A stretch of DNA of 9,808 bases from an uncultured Porphyromonadaceae bacterium (GCA_900548705.1 URLF01000092.1:1-9808); one strand, 5' to 3'; shown: positions 1-8,062, counted from the first letter of the stretch. Translations and numbers: made by a program. The notes: generated by a model not told the origin, from the sequence alone.

Positions 1-1202
1 CCGCCGCGTCGGAGGGGAGCCGTGTGCTGCTCATCGAGGCCACCGGCAATCTCGGGGGGCTCGGCACCTCCGGTATGGTGCCCGCATGGTGTCCCTTCAC
101 CGACGGGGAGAAAATCATATACCGTGGACTCGCCGAGAAGATTTTCCTTGAATCCAAGAAGGGTGTCCCCCATGAACCCGCCGACCTCTATGACTGGGCC
201 ACCATCAATCCCGAGTATCTCATCGGGGTATATGACCGTATGGTGGCGCAATCGGGAGCCGACATACTTTTCTTCTCGCGTGTGGCCGCCGTCGAGATGG
301 CTTCGGATGACAAGGTTGACGCCGTCATCGTGGCCAACAAGGATGGCCTGACAGCCTACCGTCCGAAAATCCTCATTGACGCGACCGGCGACGGCGACAT
401 CTGCGCCTGGGCCGGGGCGGAATATCTCAAGGGTGACTCCGACGGTGTGCTGCAGAAAAGCACCCTCTGTTTCTCGGTGGCCAACATCGACACCAAGGCT
501 TATCGCGAAGGGCCGGAACTGCATTCGGGCCACAATCCCGACAGCGCGTCAGCCCGTGCCTCGCGCACCGGGCGGTTCCCGCTGCTCGACACCCATTGCT
601 GCCATAATCTCGTGGGGCCGGGAGTCGTGCAGTTCAACGCCAACCACATCGAAATCAAAGACACTACCGACCCGCGCCAGCTTTCCGACGCCATGAGACT
701 GGGTCGTCAGGTCGCCGACCAGCATCTGGAGATGCTCAAGGAGTTCCGTCCCGACGTGTTCCGCGACGCGTTCATTGTCAAGACGGCGATAATCCCCGGC
801 ATACGCGACAGCCGTCGCATCGTGGGTGACTACCTCTTCACAGGGGATGACTGGCGCGCCCGCCGCACCTTCGACGATGAGATAGGACGCAACTGCTATT
901 TCATAGACATCCACAAGAGCGGTGTCCCCGAGGTGCATTACGGCCGGGGTGAGAGCCACGGAATCCCATACCGCGTGCTGACCCCTAAAGGGTTGCGTAA
1001 CGTGCTTGTGGCAGGCCGGTGTATCTCCACCGACGAGGAGGCCTACGGCTCCCTGCGTGTCATGCCTCCATGCCTGGTGACAGGGGAGGCGGCAGGTGTC
1101 GCCGCCCGTCTCGCCTCACTCTCAGCCTCGCGGGATGTGCATTCGGTGGATGTCACCGATTTGCGCAGCCGCCTGAAGACCCGCGGACAGTATTTCCTCT
1201 GA
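1..1202 (+). CDS. FAD-dependent oxidoreductase (FAD_oxidored family), 5'-truncated by window edge
   Basis: The reading frame is open from base 3 and ends with TGA at 1200-1202, leaving 399 visible residues. The GTG at base 24 is not the true start: the frame continues upstream as AASEGSRVLLIEATGNLGG, which is the first beta-alpha-beta of a Rossmann FAD site just after its GxGxxG loop, so about 20 or more N-terminal residues lie outside the window. A second nucleotide-binding segment, DATGDGD, sits at bases 378-398. Near the C-terminus GRCISTDEEAYGSLRVM followed by TGEAAGVAA is the usual FAD/substrate closing motif of this family (Pfam FAD_oxidored type). The substrate is unknown; family members are often found beside glycoside hydrolases in Bacteroidetes. 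Whether it has a signal peptide or an extra N-terminal domain like the related protein at 5283-7136 cannot be seen. It is probably the upstream member of the operon running to 7136. Confidence 0.9.
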   Translation, partial: AASEGSRVLLIEATGNLGGLGTSGMVPAWCPFTDGEKIIYRGLAEKIFLESKKGVPHEPADLYDWATINPEYLIGVYDRMVAQSGADILFFSRVAAVEMASDDKVDAVIVANKDGLTAYRPKILIDATGDGDICAWAGAEYLKGDSDGVLQKSTLCFSVANIDTKAYREGPELHSGHNPDSASARASRTGRFPLLDTHCCHNLVGPGVVQFNANHIEIKDTTDPRQLSDAMRLGRQVADQHLEMLKEFRPDVFRDAFIVKTAIIPGIRDSRRIVGDYLFTGDDWRARRTFDDEIGRNCYFIDIHKSGVPEVHYGRGESHGIPYRVLTPKGLRNVLVAGRCISTDEEAYGSLRVMPPCLVTGEAAGVAARLASLSASRDVHSVDVTDLRSRLKTRGQYFL

Positions 1203-1239
1203 AAAGTTTTTCCGACAAAAACGAGACAGCATATCTGTT

Positions 1240-3477
1240 ATGGTATCATATCGAAAAGTAATATTGACGGCAATCTCCGCGCTGGCCATCCTGGCTGTGC
1301 GCGCCGGGTCGCCTGCCCCATACCTTGACGAGAACCTTCCGGCAGAGGAGCGCATCGAGGATGCCCTGAGCCGCATGACCCTCGACGAGAAGATAGCGAT
1401 GATTCATGCCCAGTCGAAGTTCAGCACCCCCGGTTGTCCGCGTCTCGGCATCCCCGAAATCTGGATGAGCGACGGCCCCCACGGGGTCAGGATGGAGTTC
1501 ACCTGGGATGACTGGAAATGGGCCGGTTGGACAAACGACTCCTGCACGGCCATGCCCGCCCTGACCTGCCTGGCCGCCACCTTCAATCCCGCGCTCGCGG
1601 CCGAATATGGCAATGTCGTCGGGGAGGAGGCTCGGTTCAGGAAGAAAGACATAATGCTCGGCCCGGGGGTGAACATCTACCGCACACCCCTGAGCGGACG
1701 TAACTTCGAATATATGGGTGAAGACCCCATGCTGGCATCCAGGATGGTTGTCCCTTACATCAAGGGACTGCAGGCCAACGGAGTGGCCGCGTGTCTGAAA
1801 CATTTCGCCCTGAACAACCAGGAGCATGACCGCGACGTGGTGAACGTGGTGGTCGGCCAACGTGCCCTCAACGAGCTTTATCTCCCGGCCTTCAAGGCGG
1901 GAGTGACAAAGGGGGGAGTCTGGGCTGTCATGGGGTCATACAACAAATACCTCGACACATATTGCACCCACAACGACACCCTCGTCAACAAAATCCTCAA
2001 GGATCAGTGGGGTTTCGACGGGGTGTTCATCACCGACTGGGGCTCGGCCCACGACACCCGTGAAGCAGCCCTCAACGGACTGGATATCGAGATGGGCTCA
2101 TGGACCAACGGCCTGACATGGGGAAAAAGCAACGCCTATGACAGCTACCATATGGCGCGTCCGCTGCGCGACCTCATCGTGGCGGGTGAGATTGACGAGA
2201 AGGTGGTGGACGAGAAGGTGAGGAGGATTCTGCGCCTGTGTCTGCGCACCAACATGAACCGCCATCGTCCCTGGGGAGCGATGCACACCCCCGAACATCT
2301 CGCCACTGCCCGCGAGGTCGCCCGCGAGGGGATTGTGCTGCTCAAGAATGACAAAGGTTTCCTCCCGTTGGGAGAGAACAAGAAGATTGCCGTCATCGGC
2401 GAGAACGCAGTCAAGGTGCTGAGCATGGGTGGCGGAAGTTCGGAGCTGAAGCCGAAGGTCGAGATTTCACCTCTCGAGGGGTTACGCGCCCGCTTCGGAG
2501 AGGAGAACATCCTCTTCTCGCTCGGATACGCCTCCGGCGATCCCGACTATTCCCGTGAACTGCCATCCCCCTATGACGCCGATTCCCTCAGACTCGCCGC
2601 GATAGAGACCGCCCGCAACGCCGACGTGGTACTTTTCATCGGAGGGCTCAACAAGAATTACCGTCAGGATTGCGAGGGTGAGGACAGGGCGACCTATTCC
2701 CTCCCCTTCGGGCAGGACAGGCTGATAGCCGACCTGCTGGCTGTCAATCCCCGGATGGCTGTCGTGATTGTCAGCGGCAACGCCGTCGGAATGCCCTGGG
2801 CCGGGGATGTCCCCGCGATTGTCCAGAGCTGGTATCTGGGGAGCATGGGTGGAGCCGCTCTCGCCGACATACTGTCGGGAGATGTCAATCCTTCGGGAAA
2901 ACTCCCCTTCTCAATTCCTGTCAGACTGGAGGATTGCGCGGCCCACTCTTTCGGCGAGAGGGGTTATCCCGGAGTGGACGGCCAGGTGCATTACGACGAG
3001 GGATTGCTTGTCGGATACCGCTGGCACGACACTCGGAAGATTCCGGCGCGTTACCCCTTCGGTCACGGATTGAGCTACACCTCTTTCAGATATTCCGGCG
3101 TGGCCACCGACCGCAAGATCTACAATCCCGGCGACACAATCACTGTCTCGCTGGAGGTCACCAACACCGGTATGCGTCCGGGCGCGGAGACAGTGCAGCT
3201 CTATGCCTCCCAGAAGAAACCCCGCCTGCCGCGTCCGGCCAAGGAACTGAAAGGTTTCTGCAAGACGACACTGCAGCCCGGCGAATCACGCGTTGTCTCG
3301 GTTGAGATTCCGGTGGCTGACCTGGCCTATTATGACGACACCCTGCAACGTTGGGTGGTAGACGAAGATGAGTTCACAATACACGCCGGGGCTTCGAGCG
3401 CCGACCTGCGTGGAAAGACAAACTTCCGTGTGGCCGGTTCACTGGCCCTGGCCCCGGAGAATAACAACAATCACTGA
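1240..3477 (+). CDS. Secreted glycoside hydrolase family 3 protein (beta-glucosidase-like)
   Basis: 745 residues, close to the usual length of three-domain GH3 enzymes. Residues 1-22 form a Sec signal peptide (basic MVSYRK, hydrophobic core, cleavage likely after VRA), placing it in the periplasm or outer envelope. The (beta/alpha)8 domain (about 30-350) contains MSDGPHGVR (Asp78, sugar binding), KHFALNNQE (Lys187-His188) and VFITDWGSAHD with Asp266 as the expected nucleophile. The alpha/beta sandwich domain (about 365-590) begins REGIVLLKND and includes CEGEDRATYSLPFGQ; Glu479 or Glu481 is the likely acid/base. A fibronectin-III-like C-terminal domain (about 625-730) follows FGHGLSYTSF. Known for the family: retaining exo-hydrolysis of beta-glucosides, beta-xylosides or related substrates; the exact sugar cannot be assigned. 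The start lies 37 bp after the preceding gene with no terminator between them, and the stop overlaps the next start (TGATG), so it is co-transcribed and probably translationally coupled. Confidence 0.95.
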   Translation: MVSYRKVILTAISALAILAVRAGSPAPYLDENLPAEERIEDALSRMTLDEKIAMIHAQSKFSTPGCPRLGIPEIWMSDGPHGVRMEFTWDDWKWAGWTNDSCTAMPALTCLAATFNPALAAEYGNVVGEEARFRKKDIMLGPGVNIYRTPLSGRNFEYMGEDPMLASRMVVPYIKGLQANGVAACLKHFALNNQEHDRDVVNVVVGQRALNELYLPAFKAGVTKGGVWAVMGSYNKYLDTYCTHNDTLVNKILKDQWGFDGVFITDWGSAHDTREAALNGLDIEMGSWTNGLTWGKSNAYDSYHMARPLRDLIVAGEIDEKVVDEKVRRILRLCLRTNMNRHRPWGAMHTPEHLATAREVAREGIVLLKNDKGFLPLGENKKIAVIGENAVKVLSMGGGSSELKPKVEISPLEGLRARFGEENILFSLGYASGDPDYSRELPSPYDADSLRLAAIETARNADVVLFIGGLNKNYRQDCEGEDRATYSLPFGQDRLIADLLAVNPRMAVVIVSGNAVGMPWAGDVPAIVQSWYLGSMGGAALADILSGDVNPSGKLPFSIPVRLEDCAAHSFGERGYPGVDGQVHYDEGLLVGYRWHDTRKIPARYPFGHGLSYTSFRYSGVATDRKIYNPGDTITVSLEVTNTGMRPGAETVQLYASQKKPRLPRPAKELKGFCKTTLQPGESRVVSVEIPVADLAYYDDTLQRWVVDEDEFTIHAGASSADLRGKTNFRVAGSLALAPENNNNH

Positions 3478-5276
3478 TGAGACATTTTGCTGAAATATTG
3501 CTCGGGGCAGCCATGATCGCTGTCCCGGCTACCTCTGCCGCCCAGGAGACGGCAACCGGAGATGACAGCCGCCTGACATTCCTGCTCACCGGCGCGTCGT
3601 TCGCCATCCCCGAAAACGGATGGTTCGAGATGGGATGCAAGGACCTCGGGGCCGAGGCCATAAACAAGTCGGTCAGCGGCGAGGCGATATACCACACCGC
3701 CCGGCGTATGAACCTCGGGACATTCTACACCACCGAGGAACTTGACCGAACCGATGTTTTCGTGATCGGCCATGTCCACAACCAGAATGTTGCCAACGAG
3801 CAATGGCTCAAGGAGAAGTGGGAGGATTACACCTCAATAGCCTCCACCACAGACTACTCCGTGGCTTACGACTATGTAATCAAGCGTTACATAGCCGACT
3901 GCCGCGGACTGAAAGACAACCCTGAATCGAAATATTACGGGACTGAGGATGGGAAACCGGTGAAAATTATGTTCTGCACCCACTGGCATGACTCGCGCAC
4001 CACATACAATCCGGCCATCCGCAAGCTTGCCGCGAAATGGGGATTCCCTCTGGTGGAGTTCGACGAGAACATCGGATTCTCGCGCCTGGATGTCGAAAGC
4101 GGAGAGACGCAGCCAAGCGTAGCTTACGCCCACGATACCGAGACAATCGGGGGTGTGAAATATGGCTGGCATCCCCTCAGGGGGAGCAACAGCTACATAC
4201 AACGCCGGATGGCACAGATTTTCGTGGATGAGGCCGCGAAGTATCTCGGCCTCGATGTGGCGTTTGACTACACCCTGTCACCTTGCAGCCCTGTGGTTGC
4301 CAAGGGGGAGACAGCCCGCATGATGGTCACTTTCCGTGGGGGGCATTATCCTTTCGTCATGCAGGAGGCGGCCAGGGAGAACAGGACAATCACCGCCTCA
4401 CCATATTTCATGGAGCAGGAGAACGCCACGGCGGATGTGGTGTTCGCCGTGGACGGAATCAATGACGCCAGGGAGACACCGGCCGCGTCGGGGGCTTCCT
4501 CGGCGACAATCCATCTGGCCGACCAGGTGGTTCCTTGTTCATACGACAGCTTTGTGCATCAGGCCGAGCAGAACAAGGGACACGCCGACTCGCAGACCCT
4601 CGACCTGAAAAACGGCGACGGATGGTCGCGACGTATCTATATGACATTCCCGATTGACAACCTGCCCGACAATGTGGCCCGTGTCGGTGTAAGGCTCTAC
4701 TATGAGAGTGTGGTGCCCGGCAAGCTCAACAATGAGAACCGTCCGCTCAATGGTATCGAGACACTCGAACTGGGGGGCAACACCTCGACATACTCCGCCA
4801 ACCTGACTTGGGACAACCATCACAACCATGTGTTCGAGCCTGTGGCGACCACAATCCTGACCCAGGACATGCTCGGCTCGTATGTGGGCTGGGATGTGAC
4901 CGATTTCGTCAAGGCAAAAGCGGCCGAGGGAGCCAAGCAGGTGACTTTCAGGGTATCGACCCCCTATGAATGGCGTGCGCTGAGCCGCTTCACCTCATCA
5001 GAGTCCACCACCAACCCCGGCAAAGGCCCCCAGATGCTCATTGCCCTCGACCGCCCGGTTTCGGGGATTGATGGTGTCTCGCGGGAGATGCCTGCTGGAA
5101 TTTCCGTGAATGGCCGCACTATCTCCAACCCCTCGGGTGAGGAGGTCTCGGTCTGCTCCATGCAGGGAGTGGAGATGCTGCGCTCAAATGATGTTTCGGT
5201 TGACTTGTCGGCTATTCCGGCGGGAGTCTATGTTGTGTGTGCCGGAACAGACAGGGTGAAATTCGCGATAAGATAA
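3477..5276 (+). CDS. Secreted multidomain protein: SGNH-like domain, DNRLRE-type domain, T9SS-like C-terminal tail
   Basis: 599 residues. The start shares one base with the GH3 stop codon (TGATG), implying translational coupling. Residues 1-22 are a signal peptide ending SAA. Residues about 33-255 resemble a divergent SGNH esterase fold: LLTGASFA (Ser41, GAS instead of the classic GDS), VIGHVHN (His99-Asn102, like the GxND block) and YGWHP (His232, like the last DxxH block but with Tyr in the Asp position). A His-rich CTHWHDS lies at 167-173. Residues about 258-335 look like a beta-sandwich linker domain. Residues about 340-522 match a DNRLRE/CBM96-type domain (SRRIYMTFPIDNLP, VGVRLYYES, LTWDN, GWDVTDFVKA at 471-480), a fold seen in carbohydrate-binding modules. 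Residues about 525-599 (VSVCSMQG, then LSAIPAGVYVV and VKFAIR) resemble a type A type IX secretion sorting tail. Function unknown; a carbohydrate esterase or glycan-binding surface protein is plausible. Confidence 0.85.
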   Translation: MRHFAEILLGAAMIAVPATSAAQETATGDDSRLTFLLTGASFAIPENGWFEMGCKDLGAEAINKSVSGEAIYHTARRMNLGTFYTTEELDRTDVFVIGHVHNQNVANEQWLKEKWEDYTSIASTTDYSVAYDYVIKRYIADCRGLKDNPESKYYGTEDGKPVKIMFCTHWHDSRTTYNPAIRKLAAKWGFPLVEFDENIGFSRLDVESGETQPSVAYAHDTETIGGVKYGWHPLRGSNSYIQRRMAQIFVDEAAKYLGLDVAFDYTLSPCSPVVAKGETARMMVTFRGGHYPFVMQEAARENRTITASPYFMEQENATADVVFAVDGINDARETPAASGASSATIHLADQVVPCSYDSFVHQAEQNKGHADSQTLDLKNGDGWSRRIYMTFPIDNLPDNVARVGVRLYYESVVPGKLNNENRPLNGIETLELGGNTSTYSANLTWDNHHNHVFEPVATTILTQDMLGSYVGWDVTDFVKAKAAEGAKQVTFRVSTPYEWRALSRFTSSESTTNPGKGPQMLIALDRPVSGIDGVSREMPAGISVNGRTISNPSGEEVSVCSMQGVEMLRSNDVSVDLSAIPAGVYVVCAGTDRVKFAIR

Positions 5277-5282
5277 TTACTT

Positions 5283-7136
5283 ATGACAGATTTCCTGAGA
5301 AAAGGTTTCAGCCTGCTTTTCCCGTTTTTCACACTGGGGGCGGCGGGGGCAGACCTCCTTGTCGAGGCTGAGAGCTTCGCCAATCCGGGTGGCTGGAAAG
5401 TCGACGCGCAATTCATCGACGAGATGGGTTCACCTTACCTGCTCGCCCATGGTCTCGGTGAACCGGTGGCCGACGCGGAGACCGTGATAGAGCTGCCTGC
5501 CCCGGGATGCTATCACCTGTATGCCCGGACATTCAACTGGACCTCCCCATGGCATAACGGTGAAGGGCCCGGCGCGTTCGTTGTCTCGGTAAACGGAGTA
5601 AGGCTTCCCGTCACCCTCGGGACTGCCGGGGATTGCTGGGAATGGCAATATGCCGGGAAGGTGGATGTTGACTCTCAGTCGGCGGTTGTCACGCTGACAG
5701 ACCTCTCGGGATTTGACGGCCGATGTGACGCCTTGTATTTCACCACCGACCGCGACATTGTGCCACCCTCGGAAAAAGAGTCGCTGACAGCGTTCCGTCG
5801 GGAGCGTTCAGCCGCAGGGAAGCTGGCAGACGGGGGTGAGTATGACCTTGTGGTCGTGGGGGGTGGTATCGCCGGGATGAGCGCGGCTGTCTCTGCGGCA
5901 CGGCTCGGATGCCGCGTCGCGTTGCTCCAGAACCGCCCGGTATTGGGTGGCAACAACAGTTCCGAGGTCAGGGTGCATCTCGGTGGCGCACTTGATGTGG
6001 GTCCCTACCCCCGTCTCGGAAACATGCAGAAGGAATTCGGCCCTGAAAGGGAGGGGAATGCCCGCCCTGCGGAATATTACGAGGATGGACGCAAGCTCGA
6101 CTGGGTGATGAACGAACCGGGAGTGAAGCTCTTCCTGAACATGCACGTCAATGAGGTGGAGACCGATTCCACGGGATTGATTCGCTCCGTGACCGGACAG
6201 GACACCCATACCGGAGTGCGGACGCGCTTCTCCGCCCCGCTATTCGCCGACTGCACGGGTGACGGCTCTGTGGGCTATCTCGCCGGGGCGCATTACCTGA
6301 TAGGACGCGAGGGAAGAGATGAGTTCGGTGAGCCGTCAGCCCCGGAGCGCGGCGACTCGATGACGATGGGAGCCTCCGTGCAATGGCGCAGCCGTGAGCT
6401 TTCTGATGGGGAGGATGCCCGTTTTCCGGAATTCCATTACGGCGTTGCTTTCAATGACTCCACATGCCATCCCACCCCGATGGGGGAATGGACCTGGGAG
6501 ACCGGGATGCACAGTGACCAGCTGCGTGGATTCGAACGTGTCCGCGATTACGGCATGCTTGTGGCATACTCAAACTGGAGCTATATCGTCAACCGTCTCG
6601 GCCTGTTTCCTGACCGGCGGCTCGACTGGGTTGCTTATGTGGGTGGAAAGCGGGAGTCGCGCCGCCTGCTTGGCGACTATATACTGAAGGAGGATGACCT
6701 TGTGAAGCGTGTCAGCCATGAGGATGGTTCTTTTGCCGCGTCATGGAGCATCGACCTCCATTTCCCCGATCCCGAGAACAGTCGCCAGTTTCCCGACGGG
6801 CCGTTCATCGCCTCCAACAGCCATGTGTTCATCCATCCATACGCGGTTCCCTACCGTTGTCTTTACTCGCGCAATGTCGGGAATCTGTTCATGGCCGGAC
6901 GTGACATAAGCTGCACCCATGTGGCTTTGGGGACGGTCAGGGTGATGCGCACCACGGGGATGATGGGTGAGGTTGTCGGCATGGCGGCATCCCTTTGCCG
7001 CCGTCACGGGGTGATGCCCCGCGACATCTACCAGTCGCATCTGCCTGAACTGAAAACGCTGATGTCCGAGGGTGTCGCCCGTCCCGGTCTACCCGACAAC
7101 CAGAAATACAACGAGGGCACCCATCTCTCTGATTGA
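5283..7136 (+). CDS. Secreted FAD-dependent oxidoreductase with N-terminal carbohydrate-binding-like domain
   Basis: 617 residues, starting 6 bp after the preceding stop, so the last gene of the same operon. Residues 1-23 (MTDFLRKGFSLLFPFFTLGAAGA) form a Sec-type signal peptide without a twin-arginine motif. Residues about 24-160 are a beta-sandwich of galactose-binding or CBM6/35/golvesin-C-like type, judging from LLVEAESF and GRCDALYFTTD. The FAD_oxidored domain follows: VVVGGGIAGMSAA carries the dinucleotide-binding GxGxxG (Gly193, Gly195, Gly198), then LGGNNSSEVRVHLGG, ADCTGDGSVGYLAGA and the closing GRDISCTHVALGTVRVM. The same DxTGDG and GRxIS...RVM motifs occur in the truncated protein at the window start, so the two are paralogues of one fold. 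Predicted location is the periplasm or cell surface; the substrate is probably a sugar or glycoside, which is inference from the fused domain and the GH3 neighbour. Electron acceptor unknown. Confidence 0.92.
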   Translation: MTDFLRKGFSLLFPFFTLGAAGADLLVEAESFANPGGWKVDAQFIDEMGSPYLLAHGLGEPVADAETVIELPAPGCYHLYARTFNWTSPWHNGEGPGAFVVSVNGVRLPVTLGTAGDCWEWQYAGKVDVDSQSAVVTLTDLSGFDGRCDALYFTTDRDIVPPSEKESLTAFRRERSAAGKLADGGEYDLVVVGGGIAGMSAAVSAARLGCRVALLQNRPVLGGNNSSEVRVHLGGALDVGPYPRLGNMQKEFGPEREGNARPAEYYEDGRKLDWVMNEPGVKLFLNMHVNEVETDSTGLIRSVTGQDTHTGVRTRFSAPLFADCTGDGSVGYLAGAHYLIGREGRDEFGEPSAPERGDSMTMGASVQWRSRELSDGEDARFPEFHYGVAFNDSTCHPTPMGEWTWETGMHSDQLRGFERVRDYGMLVAYSNWSYIVNRLGLFPDRRLDWVAYVGGKRESRRLLGDYILKEDDLVKRVSHEDGSFAASWSIDLHFPDPENSRQFPDGPFIASNSHVFIHPYAVPYRCLYSRNVGNLFMAGRDISCTHVALGTVRVMRTTGMMGEVVGMAASLCRRHGVMPRDIYQSHLPELKTLMSEGVARPGLPDNQKYNEGTHLSD

Positions 7137-7144
7137 GCTGCGGA

Positions 7145-7177
7145 TTGCGGGAATTGCGGAGATTTTCACTAATTTTG
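7145..7177 (+). promoter_or_regulatory. Putative Bacteroidetes-type promoter for the LuxR-type regulator
   Basis: TAATTTTG at 7170-7177 matches the Bacteroidetes -7 consensus TAnnTTTG. A TTG at 7145-7147 could be the -33 element, though the 22-bp spacing is slightly longer than the usual 19-21. Transcription would start near 7183-7185, giving a leader of about 50 nt before the ATG at 7235. It lies in the 98-bp gap after the operon ending at 7136. Confidence 0.5.
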
Positions 7178-7184
7178 CAAGGCG

Positions 7185-7217
7185 GTCACCTCCCCGGCCG
7201 AAGTCGGGGAGGGTGAC
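7185..7217 (+). promoter_or_regulatory. Strong hairpin in the leader of the LuxR-type regulator (or terminator-like stem of the upstream operon)
   Basis: The arm GTCACCTCCCCG (7185-7196) pairs with 7205-7217, with one bulged G around 7211. Two further pairs (G7197-T7204 wobble, C7198-G7203) would close a CGAA tetraloop at 7199-7202. The stem is therefore about 14 bp and GC-rich. No T-run follows on either strand, which argues against a classical intrinsic terminator. Its 5' edge coincides with the transcription start expected from the box at 7170-7177, so it could be a 5'-end stem of the regulator mRNA. It could also act as a rho-independent-like or processing stem after the gene ending at 7136. 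Confidence 0.5.
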
Positions 7218-7234
7218 GGGCAGACAACCCCGAT

Positions 7235-8008
7235 ATGGATATTCTAAGGAAGGAACTCAACGCGATTTACACTGCCCAGCATCTCGACCGTGAGATGCTT
7301 GACCGAAGGCTGGTGGCCGATGCCATCAGCCGGGTAAAGATGTTCACGTCGGTCAGCAATGGCTGCTGTGTCATCACTGACGCGTCGGCCGACAGATGCT
7401 ACCTGATCGGGGGAAGCTTTTGCCGTCTGTTGGGGATAACAGACAGCGACACCCTCTATGAGGAGGTCGCTTCGAGCGACGAGGACCAGATTTATTCCAG
7501 GCTCCATCCCGAAGACCTTGTGGAGAAACGTATGCTGGAATATGAGTACTTCAAATATGTCGACCCGCTCCCGGGGGAGGATAAGGTGAGATTCAAGGCG
7601 CGTTGCACAATCCGAATCAAGGGGCGCGACGGACGTTACGTGAGGGTTGACAACTCGACGGAGGTGTTTTACCCCTCCCCTGCCGGGAAAACCTGGCTGA
7701 TACTCTGCTGTTACGACCTTTCCCCCTCGCCGGAGACCGGAGCCGGGATTGAGCCGCACATTGTCAACAATTCCACCGGGGAGGTGATAACCATTGAGAC
7801 ATTGCGGCGCAGGCCCCACATACTGACCTCCCGGGAGAAGGAAATCCTGTCGCTGATACGCGAGGGCAAGCCGAGCAAACAGATAGCCGCGCTGCTGGGA
7901 ATCAGCATACATACGGTCAGCCGCCACCGCCAGAACATCATCGAGAAACTGAGCGTGGGCAACACGGTCGAGGCCATTATGGCGGCCTCGCTGATGAAGC
8001 TGATGTGA
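7235..8008 (+). CDS. LuxR-type transcriptional regulator with PAS-like sensory N-terminus
   Basis: 257 residues with no signal peptide or membrane segment, so cytoplasmic. Residues about 40-170 look like a PAS/PAC sensory unit: NGCCVITD and GGSFCRLLGI resemble the PAS start, HPED the centre, and RCTIRIKGRDGRYVRVDNS a PAC-like strand pair. No phosphoacceptor receiver domain is visible. Residues 197 to about 255 are a clear GerE/LuxR helix-turn-helix: LTSREKEILSLIREGKPSKQ, then GISIHTVSRHRQNIIEKL, with the recognition helix at about 225-236. The ligand is unknown. It follows a FAD/GH3 operon and precedes the MalS-like gene in the same orientation, which makes both candidates for its regulon. 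The ATG at 7235 is chosen because it follows the predicted promoter and leader and gives an N-terminus of normal length. Confidence 0.92.
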   Translation: MDILRKELNAIYTAQHLDREMLDRRLVADAISRVKMFTSVSNGCCVITDASADRCYLIGGSFCRLLGITDSDTLYEEVASSDEDQIYSRLHPEDLVEKRMLEYEYFKYVDPLPGEDKVRFKARCTIRIKGRDGRYVRVDNSTEVFYPSPAGKTWLILCCYDLSPSPETGAGIEPHIVNNSTGEVITIETLRRRPHILTSREKEILSLIREGKPSKQIAALLGISIHTVSRHRQNIIEKLSVGNTVEAIMAASLMKLM

Positions 8009-8031
8009 CCCCCTATGGTTATAAATCAGTA

Positions 8032-8062
8032 TTGACTGGTCTGCCGTCATATGTTAATTTTG
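8032..8062 (+). promoter_or_regulatory. Putative Bacteroidetes-type promoter of the MalS-like gene
   Basis: TTG at 8032-8034 and TAATTTTG at 8055-8062 are separated by 20 bp, within the accepted 19-21 bp spacing for the Bacteroidetes -33/-7 promoter. Transcription would start near 8068-8070. This places the upstream in-frame ATG at 8051 outside the transcript and supports the start at 8078 or 8081, leaving a leader of only about 10 nt. The nine bases TAATTTTGC are identical to those upstream of the regulator gene. Confidence 0.65.

Noticed and set aside
24..26. GTG as start of the first oxidoreductase
   Set aside because: The frame is open to the window edge and the upstream codons (AASEGSR) continue the Rossmann fold, so the gene starts before base 1.
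1203..1239. Possible promoter or terminator between the first oxidoreductase and the GH3 gene
   Set aside because: No TAnnTTTG box with a spaced TTG and no stem-loop was found in the 37 bp, so the genes are treated as one operon.
1246..1860. 204-codon minus-strand frame within the GH3 gene
   Set aside because: Low-information shadow of the conserved GH3 catalytic domain.
2195..2221. Twelve-base direct repeat GACGAGAAGGTG in the GH3 gene
   Set aside because: It encodes DEKVVDEKVRR in a helix that is normally charged in GH3 proteins; a local codon coincidence, not a repeat element.
7244..8050. 268-codon open frame on the minus strand covering the regulator gene
   Set aside because: It mirrors the + strand gene, whose PAS/LuxR protein is clearly recognisable. 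The antisense translation shows no known motif and is explained by GC-biased codon use.
8051..8053. ATG at 8051 as start of the MalS-like gene
   Set aside because: It sits within the inferred promoter, just before the -7 box, and would add nine residues before a standard MMKK signal peptide.
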